A DNA stretch of 64,000 nucleotides from a gamma proteobacterium HdN1 (GTDB lineage Bacteria; Pseudomonadota; Gammaproteobacteria; Pseudomonadales; Ketobacteraceae), in assembly GCA_000198515.1 (NCBI GenBank), contig FP929140.1, positions 1,152,527 to 1,216,526 on the forward strand, in the 5' to 3' direction. The notes beneath the pieces were generated by a model. The model had not been told where the DNA came from. It saw nothing but the letters and a program-made list of their open reading frames with translations, and searched no databases. A program made the translations under genes and the position numbers. The stretch's first letter is position 1. Every line of letters starts with the position of its first letter. This document shows positions 52,914 through 61,167 of this stretch, in pieces.

Positions 52914-53546
52914 TTAGGGGGCATCAGTAGCTTTAGAAGGTATCAGTAGCTGCAGCACAGCGTGTGCCTCGCCCCCCATATCCATCGGTACGGCCAGATC
53001 GTACATGGTATGAAAGCCGATCACCATCGACACGATGACCAGCGCCGTCGATTCGGGCGCAAGGTTTGCACGCACCAACCCCTTTTTTTGCCCTTCACGA
53101 AGCGCGTTAGCAAGGCGAGCAGCGCCTTTTTGTATGAGTTGCACATACTGTATCCGGATATCTTCAGAGCGAGCACAGGCGTCTAGCAGCTGGTGTGGCG
53201 GCAGACCGCCCTTGCGTGATAGCGGGTAATCGCCTGAAAGCAGCGCCTGAATAAATCCAGGCACCAGCGCTAGCAAATCCTGCTGCTCATCTTCCTTGCC
53301 TAACAGAATATCTAGCACTTGATCGCCAATTTGCCCCATTACCGCCGAGATCAGCGCGTCGCGATCCTTGAAATGGACATAGAACGCGCCTCGCGTATAG
53401 CCCGCGCGGGCGCACACTGCGTCTAGGCTGACATCGAGCCCCTGTTCCTTAAAGAGCTCGGTGGCCGCGCGTATCAGCGCTTCGTGGGTTTCTTGCTTGG
53501 CAGCTTCACGGTTTTTGGGGCGTGATGCGGAATTTTTCTTGCTCAT
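52914..53546 (-). CDS. TetR/AcrR-family repressor
   Basis: The 210-residue regulator has a TetR helix-turn-helix (about 20-65: EALIRAATELFKEQGL, then VCARAGYTRGAFYVHFKDRDALISAV) and a ligand-binding C-terminal domain of the AcrR-C type. It is divergent from the SDR-OYE operon. Two identical-architecture palindromes between them (53743-53760 and 53780-53797) are its likely operators, so it probably represses the operon and itself until an organic ligand binds. Start: ATG 53546 (MSKKNSAS). Confidence 0.9.
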   Translation of the reverse strand: MSKKNSASRPKNREAAKQETHEALIRAATELFKEQGLDVSLDAVCARAGYTRGAFYVHFKDRDALISAVMGQIGDQVLDILLGKEDEQQDLLALVPGFIQALLSGDYPLSRKGGLPPHQLLDACARSEDIRIQYVQLIQKGAARLANALREGQKKGLVRANLAPESTALVIVSMVIGFHTMYDLAVPMDMGGEAHAVLQLLIPSKATDAP

Positions 53547-53742
53547 GGGCAGACGGCTACAACGGTTTGAGTGGGATAGGCGTGTACGTCGAGTAGGCAT
53601 TCACGGAGATACTTACATGGTAACGGATTGGCGCAGGTTTGCGCGGACAAGTATTCAGTGAGGCACATCCCCCTTTGTACCAATGGGATTCCAGCGCCAA
53701 CGCTTAAGGGATAGTTCATTTGTTTAGCCAATTTCTTATTTG

Positions 53743-53760
53743 ACATACGTTTCCGTATGT
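53743..53760. promoter_or_regulatory. Predicted TetR operator 1, overlapping a -35 box
   Basis: ACATACG-TTTC-CGTATGT is a perfect inverted repeat. Its left arm overlaps TTGACA (53740-53745), a consensus -35 for the SDR-OYE operon, so binding would block RNA polymerase. Confidence 0.75.
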
Positions 53761-53779
53761 GAGATTTATTGGTGATCTG

Positions 53780-53797
53780 ACATACGGTGTCGTATGT
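53780..53797. promoter_or_regulatory. Predicted TetR operator 2
   Basis: ACATACG-GTGT-CGTATGT has the same 7-bp arms as operator 1. The centres are 37 bases apart, about 3.5 helical turns. Confidence 0.75.
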
Positions 53798-53847
53798 AGA
53801 CTGATCGGTAGCGGTTACCGATGTCCAAATGAGCGTAGGGGGAGAAC

Positions 53848-54708
53848 ATGGCGAAAAAATCAATCCGAGGGGCGGTAGTAGCCATTACCGGAGGCGCGCG
53901 TGGTATTGGTCTTGCTACTGCGCAAGCGCTACGTGCACAAGGTGCGCACGTCAGCATAGGCGATATCGACGCCCAATTGGCTGCACAAGCGGCCGCACGT
54001 GTGGGCGCTTATTCCGCTGAGCTTGATGTTCGTGACAAGGCATCGTTCTCACGTTTTTTGGAATCTACACACAGCGCCTTGGGGCCAGTAGACGTGTTGA
54101 TCAATAACGCGGGCATTATGCCCATGGGCCCTTTCGTCGATGAGGCTGATGCCATTTCCGATGCCCAAATCGACATTAATCTACGCGGCGTTATTCACGG
54201 TATGAAGCTCGTGCTGCCAGAAATGATTGCACGCGGTAGCGGCCATATTGTCAACGTCGCTTCACTTGCCGGACGTTTTCCAATTCCCGGTGCGAGCGTG
54301 TATTGCGGTACGAAATTTGCGGTATGTGGGATGAGCGAAGCGCTGCGCGGTGAATTGCGTAACACCGGAGTGAATGTTTCGGTGGTGCTGCCGTCCCGAG
54401 TCTCAACTGAATTGTCCACCGGTACGGCCGCTGGGAATGGCGTACCCACGGTGACTCCAGAAGACGTCGCGCAAGCCGTGTTGGATGCGATCCAATACCA
54501 GTTGCCGGAAGTTTCTGCGCCAGGCTATCTGCGTCCGGTCTCTAGGTATTTCAATGTACTGCCGCGCTGGTTGGAAGATGCAGCTCGGAGAGTGGTCAAG
54601 GATGATCGCATCATGACGCGCCTCGATCGCGTAGCGCGCGCCCCGTATGAGCAGCGTTTGTCCACGCTGGTTTCACAGCCTAGATCAGCAAAGGGGGCAA
54701 ACCAATGA
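53848..54708 (+). CDS. Short-chain dehydrogenase/reductase
   Basis: Classical NAD(P)-dependent SDR with a C-terminal extension, 286 residues. Motifs: TGGARGIG (cofactor binding, about 14-21), NNAG (about 89-92), catalytic Ser in VASLAG and YCGTK (YxxxK). Expected to oxidise or reduce a hydroxyl/carbonyl group. The start follows a GGGGGAG. It overlaps the OYE start by four bases, forming a TetR-controlled operon likely for an organic electrophile or hydrophobic substrate. Confidence 0.92.
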   Translation: MAKKSIRGAVVAITGGARGIGLATAQALRAQGAHVSIGDIDAQLAAQAAARVGAYSAELDVRDKASFSRFLESTHSALGPVDVLINNAGIMPMGPFVDEADAISDAQIDINLRGVIHGMKLVLPEMIARGSGHIVNVASLAGRFPIPGASVYCGTKFAVCGMSEALRGELRNTGVNVSVVLPSRVSTELSTGTAAGNGVPTVTPEDVAQAVLDAIQYQLPEVSAPGYLRPVSRYFNVLPRWLEDAARRVVKDDRIMTRLDRVARAPYEQRLSTLVSQPRSAKGANQ

Positions 54709-55967
54709 GCGAGCGCATGCTGTTCAAACCGATACGCATTGGAAGTCTGGACGTGCCAGGCCGGGTTTGGAAAACCGCCACCTCAGAAACTCGTGCGACC
54801 GCTGACGGTTTTGTCGGGGATGAATTTATTCGTTTCTATGAGCCGATTGCTTGGGCTGGAACGCCCTTGATCATAACGGGCAATCTGTATGTGGGGTTTT
54901 CAGGAAAGCCCACCTACCGAAACGCTGGAATTGACGCGGATGACAAAATACCCGGTCTTACGCGCCTAGTCGATACGGTACACCGGCATGGCTCCTTGAT
55001 TGTGGCGCAGATCAATCACTGCGGCCGCCAGATGAACCCCGAGGCCATTGGAGTTGAACACGCGCTTTCTGCATCTGATGTGCGCGATAAGGCGATGTTC
55101 ACCAAGCCGCGTGCAATGACGATCACCGAGATCCAGCGCACCATAGAGGAATTCGCCTCCGCAGCCTGGCGCGCAAAACAAGCGGGATTTGACGGCGTTC
55201 AGGTGCATTTTGCCCACGGCTATCTGCTCAGCGAGTTTCTTACCCCTCATACCAATCGGCGCAAAGATGCTTACGGCGGCAGCTTTGAGAATCGCTTGCG
55301 TTTTCCGCTTGAAGTGATGCGTGCAGTGCGGGCGCGGGTAGGTGCGGATTATCCGGTACTGGCCAAAATCAATGGCGCGGATTTGTTGATGGTCGGTAAC
55401 GGCCTTACTACAGGCGAACTTGTGCGGGTTGCCAAGGTGCTGGAAGCAGAAGGGCTAGATGCGCTGGAAATTAGCTGCGGCCACTACGAGTCTGGTTTCC
55501 CGATGATACGTGGCCGTTTTGACACCTTTTTTGAAGACCAGATGGCGGAAGGTGCCGGGCAGTTTATGTCGTCCGGCATGAAATTCGCGGCGCGCCTTGC
55601 GAACAAGCCGCTCACCGCAGTAGCCAATCGCCTCTGGCCGACAAAGGAAGGCTTCAATCTTGAATTTGCGCGCCAGTTCAAGTCAGCGTTACAGATTCCG
55701 GTGATTACGGTGGGTGGATTTTATAGCGAAAGCGCGATGGAGAACGCCATTCGCACTGGGGATACCGATGTAATTTCCATTGCACGCGCCATGATTGCAG
55801 ATCCATTTATGGTCAAGCATCTGCGTGAAGGAACGCGCGGGCCTCAATGTGATTTTTGTAACGGCTGCATTGCACGAGCGGGCGGCAAGCCTGTGGATTG
55901 CTATAACGAGGCATTACGCCCGGAGCGCGAAGCTATGCTGGCGGCTGCGGGGTTTTCTGCGAGCTAG
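54705..55967 (+). CDS. OYE-family NADH:flavin oxidoreductase with Fe-S Cys motif
   Basis: FMN-binding TIM barrel of 420 residues: VWKTATSETRA, QINHCGRQ, FDGVQVHFAHGYLLSEFLTPHTNRRKDAYGG and the phosphate-binding VGGFYS/ISIARAMIADPF. Near the C-terminus CDFCNGC...CYN is the cysteine set that binds a [4Fe-4S] cluster in 2,4-dienoyl-CoA-reductase-like enzymes. The second flavin/NAD domain of those enzymes is missing, so it needs an electron partner. Co-transcribed with the SDR. Substrate probably an alpha,beta-unsaturated carbonyl. Confidence 0.9.
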   Translation: MSERMLFKPIRIGSLDVPGRVWKTATSETRATADGFVGDEFIRFYEPIAWAGTPLIITGNLYVGFSGKPTYRNAGIDADDKIPGLTRLVDTVHRHGSLIVAQINHCGRQMNPEAIGVEHALSASDVRDKAMFTKPRAMTITEIQRTIEEFASAAWRAKQAGFDGVQVHFAHGYLLSEFLTPHTNRRKDAYGGSFENRLRFPLEVMRAVRARVGADYPVLAKINGADLLMVGNGLTTGELVRVAKVLEAEGLDALEISCGHYESGFPMIRGRFDTFFEDQMAEGAGQFMSSGMKFAARLANKPLTAVANRLWPTKEGFNLEFARQFKSALQIPVITVGGFYSESAMENAIRTGDTDVISIARAMIADPFMVKHLREGTRGPQCDFCNGCIARAGGKPVDCYNEALRPEREAMLAAAGFSAS

Positions 55968-56090
55968 TAGATGAAGGCAATATACGAAAAAGGGAGTGTT
56001 GAAAAACCGTACTGTTTTTAGAAAGGCCGTTGAGTGGTTTCCGTTAATAACGCGTCACCTTCGTAATGATAATTTTCAGGAGTGATTCCC

Positions 56091-57023
56091 ATGGTGCAAG
56101 TCGATGTGTTTTGGGCATACGGTTGGGGCGCGAGCCTCGCCGTTGCCGGTGGCAAGATGCTGCTCGCAGAAAAAAAGCCCTTTGAGTCGGAATTTTTTGT
56201 CAAAACCCTGTTGTTTCTTAGCCTGTTCTGGGCGCCGACCGGTATGCTGCTGCTGATTCGGCATCCCAGTTGGGAAACCATGCAGGTAGCAGAGAACTTT
56301 TCTAGCATGTCGGAATGGCTGATTCTGGCGTTTGGGCTTACCAATATCACCCAAGGCATCGTCGGCTTCTGGGTGGGGCTTAAACTGCTGGAAAAAGGCC
56401 ATCATTACCTTGCTCACCTGAACTGGCTGCTCGGCTATTTCGGCATGTTTTTCATTCTGCTCTACGGTTGGGATGGCCTCGGCTACGACCGCTTCCTCTA
56501 TGACCGTGATATGTTGCCCGGAAGCCCCGCGTGGACAGCAGGCGCTGGTACGGGTGGTACGGTTATGGGAGCGCTTAGTTCGCTCGTTACGCTCCTTACT
56601 TCTGGCGTTGCAATTACGTTATATATCGACGGCCTGTGGCTGATCCCTCCCTTTGCTTTGCTGGTATGCAGCTGGTTTCGGCGTAATGGCTCTGAACTAT
56701 CGTATGTGTCGATGGTACTCAAATACATTGCGGGTGTATTCGTACTGGGCTTCGGATCGGCCGCGGTGTCAGCGGTATGTGTGGCTTACACGGGTGAGAT
56801 ACTTGGCGTAGCGAACAACATTGCCCGCGCCCAAGGGCTGGCGGAAGCCAACACTGCAATGCATATCCTGAGCTATTTCATTGGTTTGCCGCTGTCTTTT
56901 GCGCTGTTGTATGCACTGGTGTTCCGCCCCGGAATGCCCGGCCACCGCCTCCTGACTGGGCTCACCAGCGACGGCGCTGGCCGTAGCATTTGCATTCAGC
57001 CGGTTCGTCTGCAAGCGGCGTGA
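56091..57023 (+). CDS. Polytopic membrane protein of unknown function
   Basis: I do not recognise a characterised family. The 310-residue protein has about eight hydrophobic segments (near 10-25, 38-60, 78-98, 108-128, 158-180, 184-202, 212-236 and 260-285) and short loops. Many aromatic residues lie at membrane edges. The ATG 56091 follows AGGAG (56078-56082). It is the last gene before modE and is closed by its own terminator; it may belong with the SDR-OYE genes or be separate (124-base gap). Confidence 0.8.
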   Translation: MVQVDVFWAYGWGASLAVAGGKMLLAEKKPFESEFFVKTLLFLSLFWAPTGMLLLIRHPSWETMQVAENFSSMSEWLILAFGLTNITQGIVGFWVGLKLLEKGHHYLAHLNWLLGYFGMFFILLYGWDGLGYDRFLYDRDMLPGSPAWTAGAGTGGTVMGALSSLVTLLTSGVAITLYIDGLWLIPPFALLVCSWFRRNGSELSYVSMVLKYIAGVFVLGFGSAAVSAVCVAYTGEILGVANNIARAQGLAEANTAMHILSYFIGLPLSFALLYALVFRPGMPGHRLLTGLTSDGAGRSICIQPVRLQAA

Positions 57024-57062
57024 GCGGGTAAGTTATACCGCCACTAGCCGATCGTGTAGTGG

Positions 57063-57099
57063 AGAGAGGGTGGGTGTATTCCCGCCCTCTCTCTGTTTT
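57063..57099 (+). terminator. Rho-independent terminator before modE
   Basis: AGAGAGGGTGGG (57063-57074) pairs with CCCGCCCTCTCT (57081-57092) with one mismatch, followed by GTTTT. It separates the membrane-protein transcript from modE. Confidence 0.9.
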
Positions 57100-57179
57100 A
57101 GACAATCGCTCGGTGACAGGACCCTAGCGGCTGTACGAGTGGTATGCTTCCCCCACCGAAACCGACAGGAGCCTTTCGT

Positions 57180-57992
57180 ATGAATCCCACGCACCACCCC
57201 ATTGAACTGCAAGGCTCGGTATGGATGACCATTGGCGGCGAGAACTTTGGTGGGCCGGGGCGAGTAGAGCTGTTGGCGCGCATCGCTGAGTGTGGTTCCA
57301 TCACGCAAGCGGCCAAGGCCATGAAAATGAGCTACAAAGCAGCTTGGGATGCCATCGAATCCATGAATGCTCTGGCCGGTGAGCCGTTGGTGGTGCGCAT
57401 GACCGGCGGCAAGGGCGGTGGTGGTACTCGCCTCACCCCCAGAGGTGAGCAACTGGTAGAAAACTTCCGCATCATCGAAAGGGAGCATCGCCAATTTATT
57501 GAACACCTCGCCAGCCAAGCGGAACGGCTGGCCGATGACTATCTGCTGCTGCGGAAAATGGGCATCAAGACCAGCGCCCGCAATCTACTTTTTGGCACGA
57601 TCCGCGAGATTGTCCGAGGTGCAGTGAACGATGAGCTTGTGCTGGAAATTCGCTCTGGCTTGCGCATTGTTGCCATCATTCCTCACGACAGCGCCGAAGA
57701 GCTCGGGCTTGCGCTCGGCAGCGAGGCGTTTGCCCTGATCCCCTCCGCTTCGGTGATGCTGGCAACGCCCGACGGAGCGACGCGGTTTTCCGCCCGCAAC
57801 CAACTACGTGGAACCGTTACACGCCTGCTCCTTGGTGCGGTGAATACTGATGTTACTGTAGAAGTCGCCGAAGGCATGTCAATCGCCGCAGTGATCACCA
57901 ATGAGAGCAGCGAAGCGCTTGGATTGGCGGAGGGGAGGGGCGTTTCTGCGATCTTCAACGCATCCGCAGTGATCATCGGTGTGCCCGGCTGA
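57180..57992 (+). CDS. modE: Molybdate-responsive transcriptional regulator ModE
   Basis: Regulator of 270 residues: N-terminal winged helix-turn-helix (about 18-95; RVELLARIAECGSITQAAKAM and MSYKAAWDAIESM, GGKGGGGTRLTPRGEQL) followed by two Mop domains (about 138-205 and 208-268), the second starting SARNQLRG. ModE bound to molybdate represses modABC and activates some Moco genes. The ATG 57180 follows GACAGGAG. It lies 7 kb from modA but in the same window; its targets probably include the two palindromes at 47553 and 49937. Confidence 0.94.
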   Translation: MNPTHHPIELQGSVWMTIGGENFGGPGRVELLARIAECGSITQAAKAMKMSYKAAWDAIESMNALAGEPLVVRMTGGKGGGGTRLTPRGEQLVENFRIIEREHRQFIEHLASQAERLADDYLLLRKMGIKTSARNLLFGTIREIVRGAVNDELVLEIRSGLRIVAIIPHDSAEELGLALGSEAFALIPSASVMLATPDGATRFSARNQLRGTVTRLLLGAVNTDVTVEVAEGMSIAAVITNESSEALGLAEGRGVSAIFNASAVIIGVPG

Positions 57993-58051
57993 AGATCCGG
58001 CACCTACGTACCTGCGTTTGCGTCTCATTTTGCGTGTTGCGTGCCACCCTT

Positions 58052-58065
58052 TTGATTCTCGTCAA
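58052..58065. promoter_or_regulatory. FNR/Anr box upstream of hemN
   Basis: TTGAT-TCTC-GTCAA matches the FNR consensus TTGAT-N4-ATCAA with one mismatch. It lies about 60 bases before the hemN ATG, as expected for an oxygen-responsive promoter. Confidence 0.7.
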
Positions 58066-58120
58066 GGCCGGTGCGCCCAGTATTTAGCAGAATGCCAAGC
58101 TCATAAGGAGTAATCCTCCC

Positions 58121-59578
58121 ATGCTTAATGTGGTTTCCATTCTACGGGCACGAGAAGGCAGTTTACCGATGCAGGGTTTGCCAACAAACAATAAGAGGCA
58201 GGCACTCTGGGATGACGCGTTCCTGAAAGAGCACGATCTGCCCGGGCCGCGCTATGCGTCCTATCCCACCACCATGCAGCTTCACGAAGAGTTTACGTTT
58301 GCAGACTACCGCGACGCGATACAAAAAAGTGCAGCGGATCGGCGTGCGCTGGCTTTGTATGTTCATCTGCCGTTCTGCCCGACGCAATGCTACTACTGCG
58401 CATGTGATCGTGTGGTGACCCAAGATCGCGACAAAATGCGCAGCTACTTGGATCATCTCATCAAAGAAATCCGCCTCGTTGCCCCCTTGGTGGGTAAAAC
58501 AAGGCCCATTGTTCAGCTGCAATGGGGGGGAGGCACGCCTACCTACTTTGATGATTCTGAACTTACCGAGCTCATGTACCACCTCGGGCGTCACTTCAAT
58601 ATCCTCGCCAGCGACCGTGCCGACGTATCTATTGAGATTGATCCGCGCTCGGTGAGCGTGGAGCGCTTGGGCCTGCTACGTGGCTTGGGGTTTAATCACA
58701 TTAGCCTCGGCGTGCAGGATTTTAATCGAGAGGTTCAGCAGGGGATCAACCGAGTTTTGCCGGAATTCCGCGTCGAGGAGCTTGTCGCTGCGGCGCGCTC
58801 TTATCGGTTTCGATCGGTCAATCTGGATTTTATTTATGGCTTGCCGCATCAAAACCTGCAAACCATGCTCAACACCATGGCAAAAGCGATTGCGCTAAGT
58901 CCTGATCAAATCTCACTTTTTTCCTATTTACACTTGCCGGCCCGTTATAAGGCGCAAGGCATGTTGGATGAGGCCGTGCTGCCCTCACCGGAGGAACGGA
59001 TCTCCATGCTGTCTGCCGTCGCCAACCAAATGCTGGCGGCGGGGTATGTGCGCATCGGAACCGACAGCTTTGTAAAACCGGAAAGTGAGCTTGGTGTAGC
59101 CTATGCCGAAGGCCGGCTGCGGCGAAACTTTCATGGCTATATTGCCCACCGAAGTGCCGATCTGCTGGGCCTTGGCGCCTCTGCGGTGAGCCAGATTGGT
59201 GATCTATACTGTCAAAACACAAGCTCTGTACGCGACTACCAAAGCGTACTGGGAGATGGCGATCTGCCGTTAGCGGCCGGCATCCGGCTGGGGCGAGACG
59301 ACTTGATACGTCGCGATGTAATCATGTCGCTTATTTGCCGTAGCAAGGTGGATCGAAAAGAGCTGAAAGAGCGCTACAATATTGACTTTGAAACCTATTT
59401 TGCGGCGGAGCAACTGCTGATCAAGCAGTTTGTGAGTGATGGCCTCTTGGAATCAGATGGCGCGCTTTACCATGTGACATCGCGTGGCAAACTGGTCGTC
59501 CGGAAAATCTGCATGGCGTTTGATGCATACCTGCCCGATCATCTAAAGCTCGGCACACGCCTCTCGCGAGTCCTATAG
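58121..59578 (+). CDS. hemN: Oxygen-independent coproporphyrinogen III oxidase HemN
   Basis: Radical-SAM enzyme that decarboxylates coproporphyrinogen III to protoporphyrinogen IX without oxygen in haem synthesis. The 485-residue length is that of true HemN. CPTQCYYCACD holds C86, C90, C93; then QWGGGTPTY, SIEIDPR, GVQDFN and NLDFIYGLPHQ. The ATG 58121 follows AAGGAG. A short GGAG/CTCC pairing can cover the SD. The upstream FNR box and the adjacent fnr gene imply induction under low oxygen. Confidence 0.95.
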   Translation: MLNVVSILRAREGSLPMQGLPTNNKRQALWDDAFLKEHDLPGPRYASYPTTMQLHEEFTFADYRDAIQKSAADRRALALYVHLPFCPTQCYYCACDRVVTQDRDKMRSYLDHLIKEIRLVAPLVGKTRPIVQLQWGGGTPTYFDDSELTELMYHLGRHFNILASDRADVSIEIDPRSVSVERLGLLRGLGFNHISLGVQDFNREVQQGINRVLPEFRVEELVAAARSYRFRSVNLDFIYGLPHQNLQTMLNTMAKAIALSPDQISLFSYLHLPARYKAQGMLDEAVLPSPEERISMLSAVANQMLAAGYVRIGTDSFVKPESELGVAYAEGRLRRNFHGYIAHRSADLLGLGASAVSQIGDLYCQNTSSVRDYQSVLGDGDLPLAAGIRLGRDDLIRRDVIMSLICRSKVDRKELKERYNIDFETYFAAEQLLIKQFVSDGLLESDGALYHVTSRGKLVVRKICMAFDAYLPDHLKLGTRLSRVL

Positions 59579-59625
59579 CGCGAGGCATTTCAAGCCGACA
59601 TCGCTTGTGTGGCGTGAACTTGCTG

Positions 59626-59678
59626 GTAGGCGGCTCTTTTGTAGGTGGCGCCTTTGTAGGCGGCTCTTTTGTAGGCGA
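59626..59678 (+). repeat. 15-bp tandem repeat, 3.5 copies, between hemN and fnr
   Basis: GTAGGCGGCTCTTTT occurs at 59626, a variant at 59641, again exactly at 59656, and a partial copy at 59671. It is the same 15-bp period seen at several other loci. Confidence 0.93.
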
Positions 59679-59835
59679 GAACCAGACAAACCGCTTGGTG
59701 TGCTATTAGGTTCACGATATCATTCGATAATATGAAATAATGCACCTAGACTGGCTAGACGGTTAGGAATTACGCCACGTGCGTGATAGCATTGCGCCAC
59801 TTGAACAGATTCAGTCATATACCGGGGTTAAGCTT

Positions 59836-60600
59836 ATGCTTTCTGACCAGGATCAAGGTAGAATCCCTTCACGCACTCTAAGCGTCTCATGCCAAGATTG
59901 TTCCGTAAGCCTGATTTGCCTGCCGGTGGCGGTCAAAGAGAAGGAACTCGATCAGCTGGATTCCATCATTCGTCGTAGCCGGCCTTTGCGTAAAGGCGAG
60001 CACCTGTTTCGTGCAGGCGACGTGTTTCGGTCCATTTTTGCCGTGCGTAGCGGCACAATTAAAACCTACTCAGTCACAGAAGACGGCGAAGAACAGGTCA
60101 CCGGATTTTATCTGCCAGGTGAAGTCTTGGGTGTGGATGGCATTTGCTCAAACACTCACACCAACTCCGCTAAGGCGCTCGAATCAGCCGCCGTTTGCGA
60201 GATCCCCTTTGATAAGCTTGAGCAGTTGTCGGTTGCGATTCCATCGCTACAGCGACACTTTTTTCAGTTGATGAGCAAAGAGATACAGGCGGATCAACAA
60301 TTGTTGATGTTGCTGAGCAAAAAGAGTGCCGAAGAGCGAATTGCGGCGCTTTTGTTGAGTATTGCCGCCCGAAACGGCGCAAGAGGCTTATCGTCGACGC
60401 GTTTCCGTTTGGCGATGTCGCGTAACGACATCGGCAACTTCCTTGGTTTGGCGGTAGAGACGGTAAGCCGGGTCTTTACGCGCCTGCAAAAGCAGGATCT
60501 GTTGCTAGTTGAGGGCAAAGAAGTAGAAATTCAAGATACTCAGGCACTCTGCAATATTTCCGAGGGAATGATTGAGGGGCGCGAAGCCAAGCGAGCGTAA
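59836..60600 (+). CDS. fnr: FNR/Anr oxygen-responsive transcriptional regulator
   Basis: Crp-family regulator with an oxygen-labile [4Fe-4S] cluster. From ATG 59836 the 254-residue protein has C19, C22, C28 and C121 (E. coli FNR 20, 23, 29, 122), the cyclic-nucleotide-like fold with EEQVTGFYLPGEVLG, and the helix-turn-helix SRNDIGNFLGLAVETVSRVFTRLQ. A longer GTG-started frame from 59779 would add 19 residues. Expected to control hemN and other microaerobic genes. A terminator follows at 60638. Confidence 0.93.
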   Translation: MLSDQDQGRIPSRTLSVSCQDCSVSLICLPVAVKEKELDQLDSIIRRSRPLRKGEHLFRAGDVFRSIFAVRSGTIKTYSVTEDGEEQVTGFYLPGEVLGVDGICSNTHTNSAKALESAAVCEIPFDKLEQLSVAIPSLQRHFFQLMSKEIQADQQLLMLLSKKSAEERIAALLLSIAARNGARGLSSTRFRLAMSRNDIGNFLGLAVETVSRVFTRLQKQDLLLVEGKEVEIQDTQALCNISEGMIEGREAKRA

Positions 60601-60637
60601 CGTTCATATTTTGTGTTCCGAAACCAATGATTCTCAT

Positions 60638-60666
60638 AAGGTGCCTGAATTGGCGCCTTTATTTTT
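60638..60666 (+). terminator. Rho-independent terminator after fnr
   Basis: AAGGTGCC (60638-60645) pairs with GGCGCCTT (60652-60659) allowing one G-T, followed by TATTTTT. Confidence 0.85.
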
Positions 60667-60780
60667 CGGTTAGCTCAAAGCCTACCCTTGAGAGGGCTAG
60701 CGCTTAGGGGCTGATCTGTGTCAATGTGGTGCTCGCCCGATTGCAGCTTAATCGGCATACCTGAACCGAAGGAGTGTGTC

Positions 60781-61074
60781 ATGGCTAAGAATGAATTCAT
60801 TCGCAAAATCAAAGATCAGTTGGATGAATTGGACTACGAGATCAACCGCTTGGAAGCCCGCGCAAAGGATTTGCAGCAGTCCGTGAGCGACAAGGTGAAA
60901 GAGGGAGTGGATGATCTGAAAGCAAAGCGCGAGCAGCTCGCCCATCGCTTTCGTGATGCCGAGCAGGCAGCAGAAGAAGTCGCGGGCGATGTAAAAGATG
61001 CGCTTGAAAATGCGTGGGATTCCATTAAAAAAGGAATTTCTTCGATCCGTTCTGAAATAGAAGGTAAAAAGTAA
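60781..61074 (+). CDS. Small coiled-coil protein of unknown function
   Basis: A 97-residue, highly charged helical protein: KDQLDELDYEINRLEARAKDL and the following heptad-like repeats predict one long coiled coil, with an amphipathic apolipoprotein-like tail (DALENAWDSIKKGISSIRSE). Strong SD AAGGAG before ATG 60781. No domain with known function is recognised. Flanked by terminators on both sides, so it is a single-gene unit; it might be a stress-related or membrane-associating protein. Confidence 0.8.
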   Translation: MAKNEFIRKIKDQLDELDYEINRLEARAKDLQQSVSDKVKEGVDDLKAKREQLAHRFRDAEQAAEEVAGDVKDALENAWDSIKKGISSIRSEIEGKK

Positions 61075-61130
61075 TTTTCTTTCAGTTTCTTTCAGAAATG
61101 CTGCTTACGCTTCGTTTTCTCGCTTGATTG

Positions 61131-61162
61131 AAGGGCGCTGCGGTTTTGCTGCAGCGCCCTTT
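61131..61162. terminator. Hairpin terminator between convergent coiled-coil gene and ddl
   Basis: AAGGGCGCTGC (61131-61141) and GCAGCGCCCTT (61151-61161) pair perfectly around a 9-base loop, with T-rich DNA following on the plus strand. It probably ends both convergent genes. Confidence 0.88.
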
Positions 61163-61167
61163 GTCTT

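Noticed and set aside
56612-56640. CGTTATAT half-site like the ModE operator
   Set aside because: It lies inside a coding region and lacks the second half-site.
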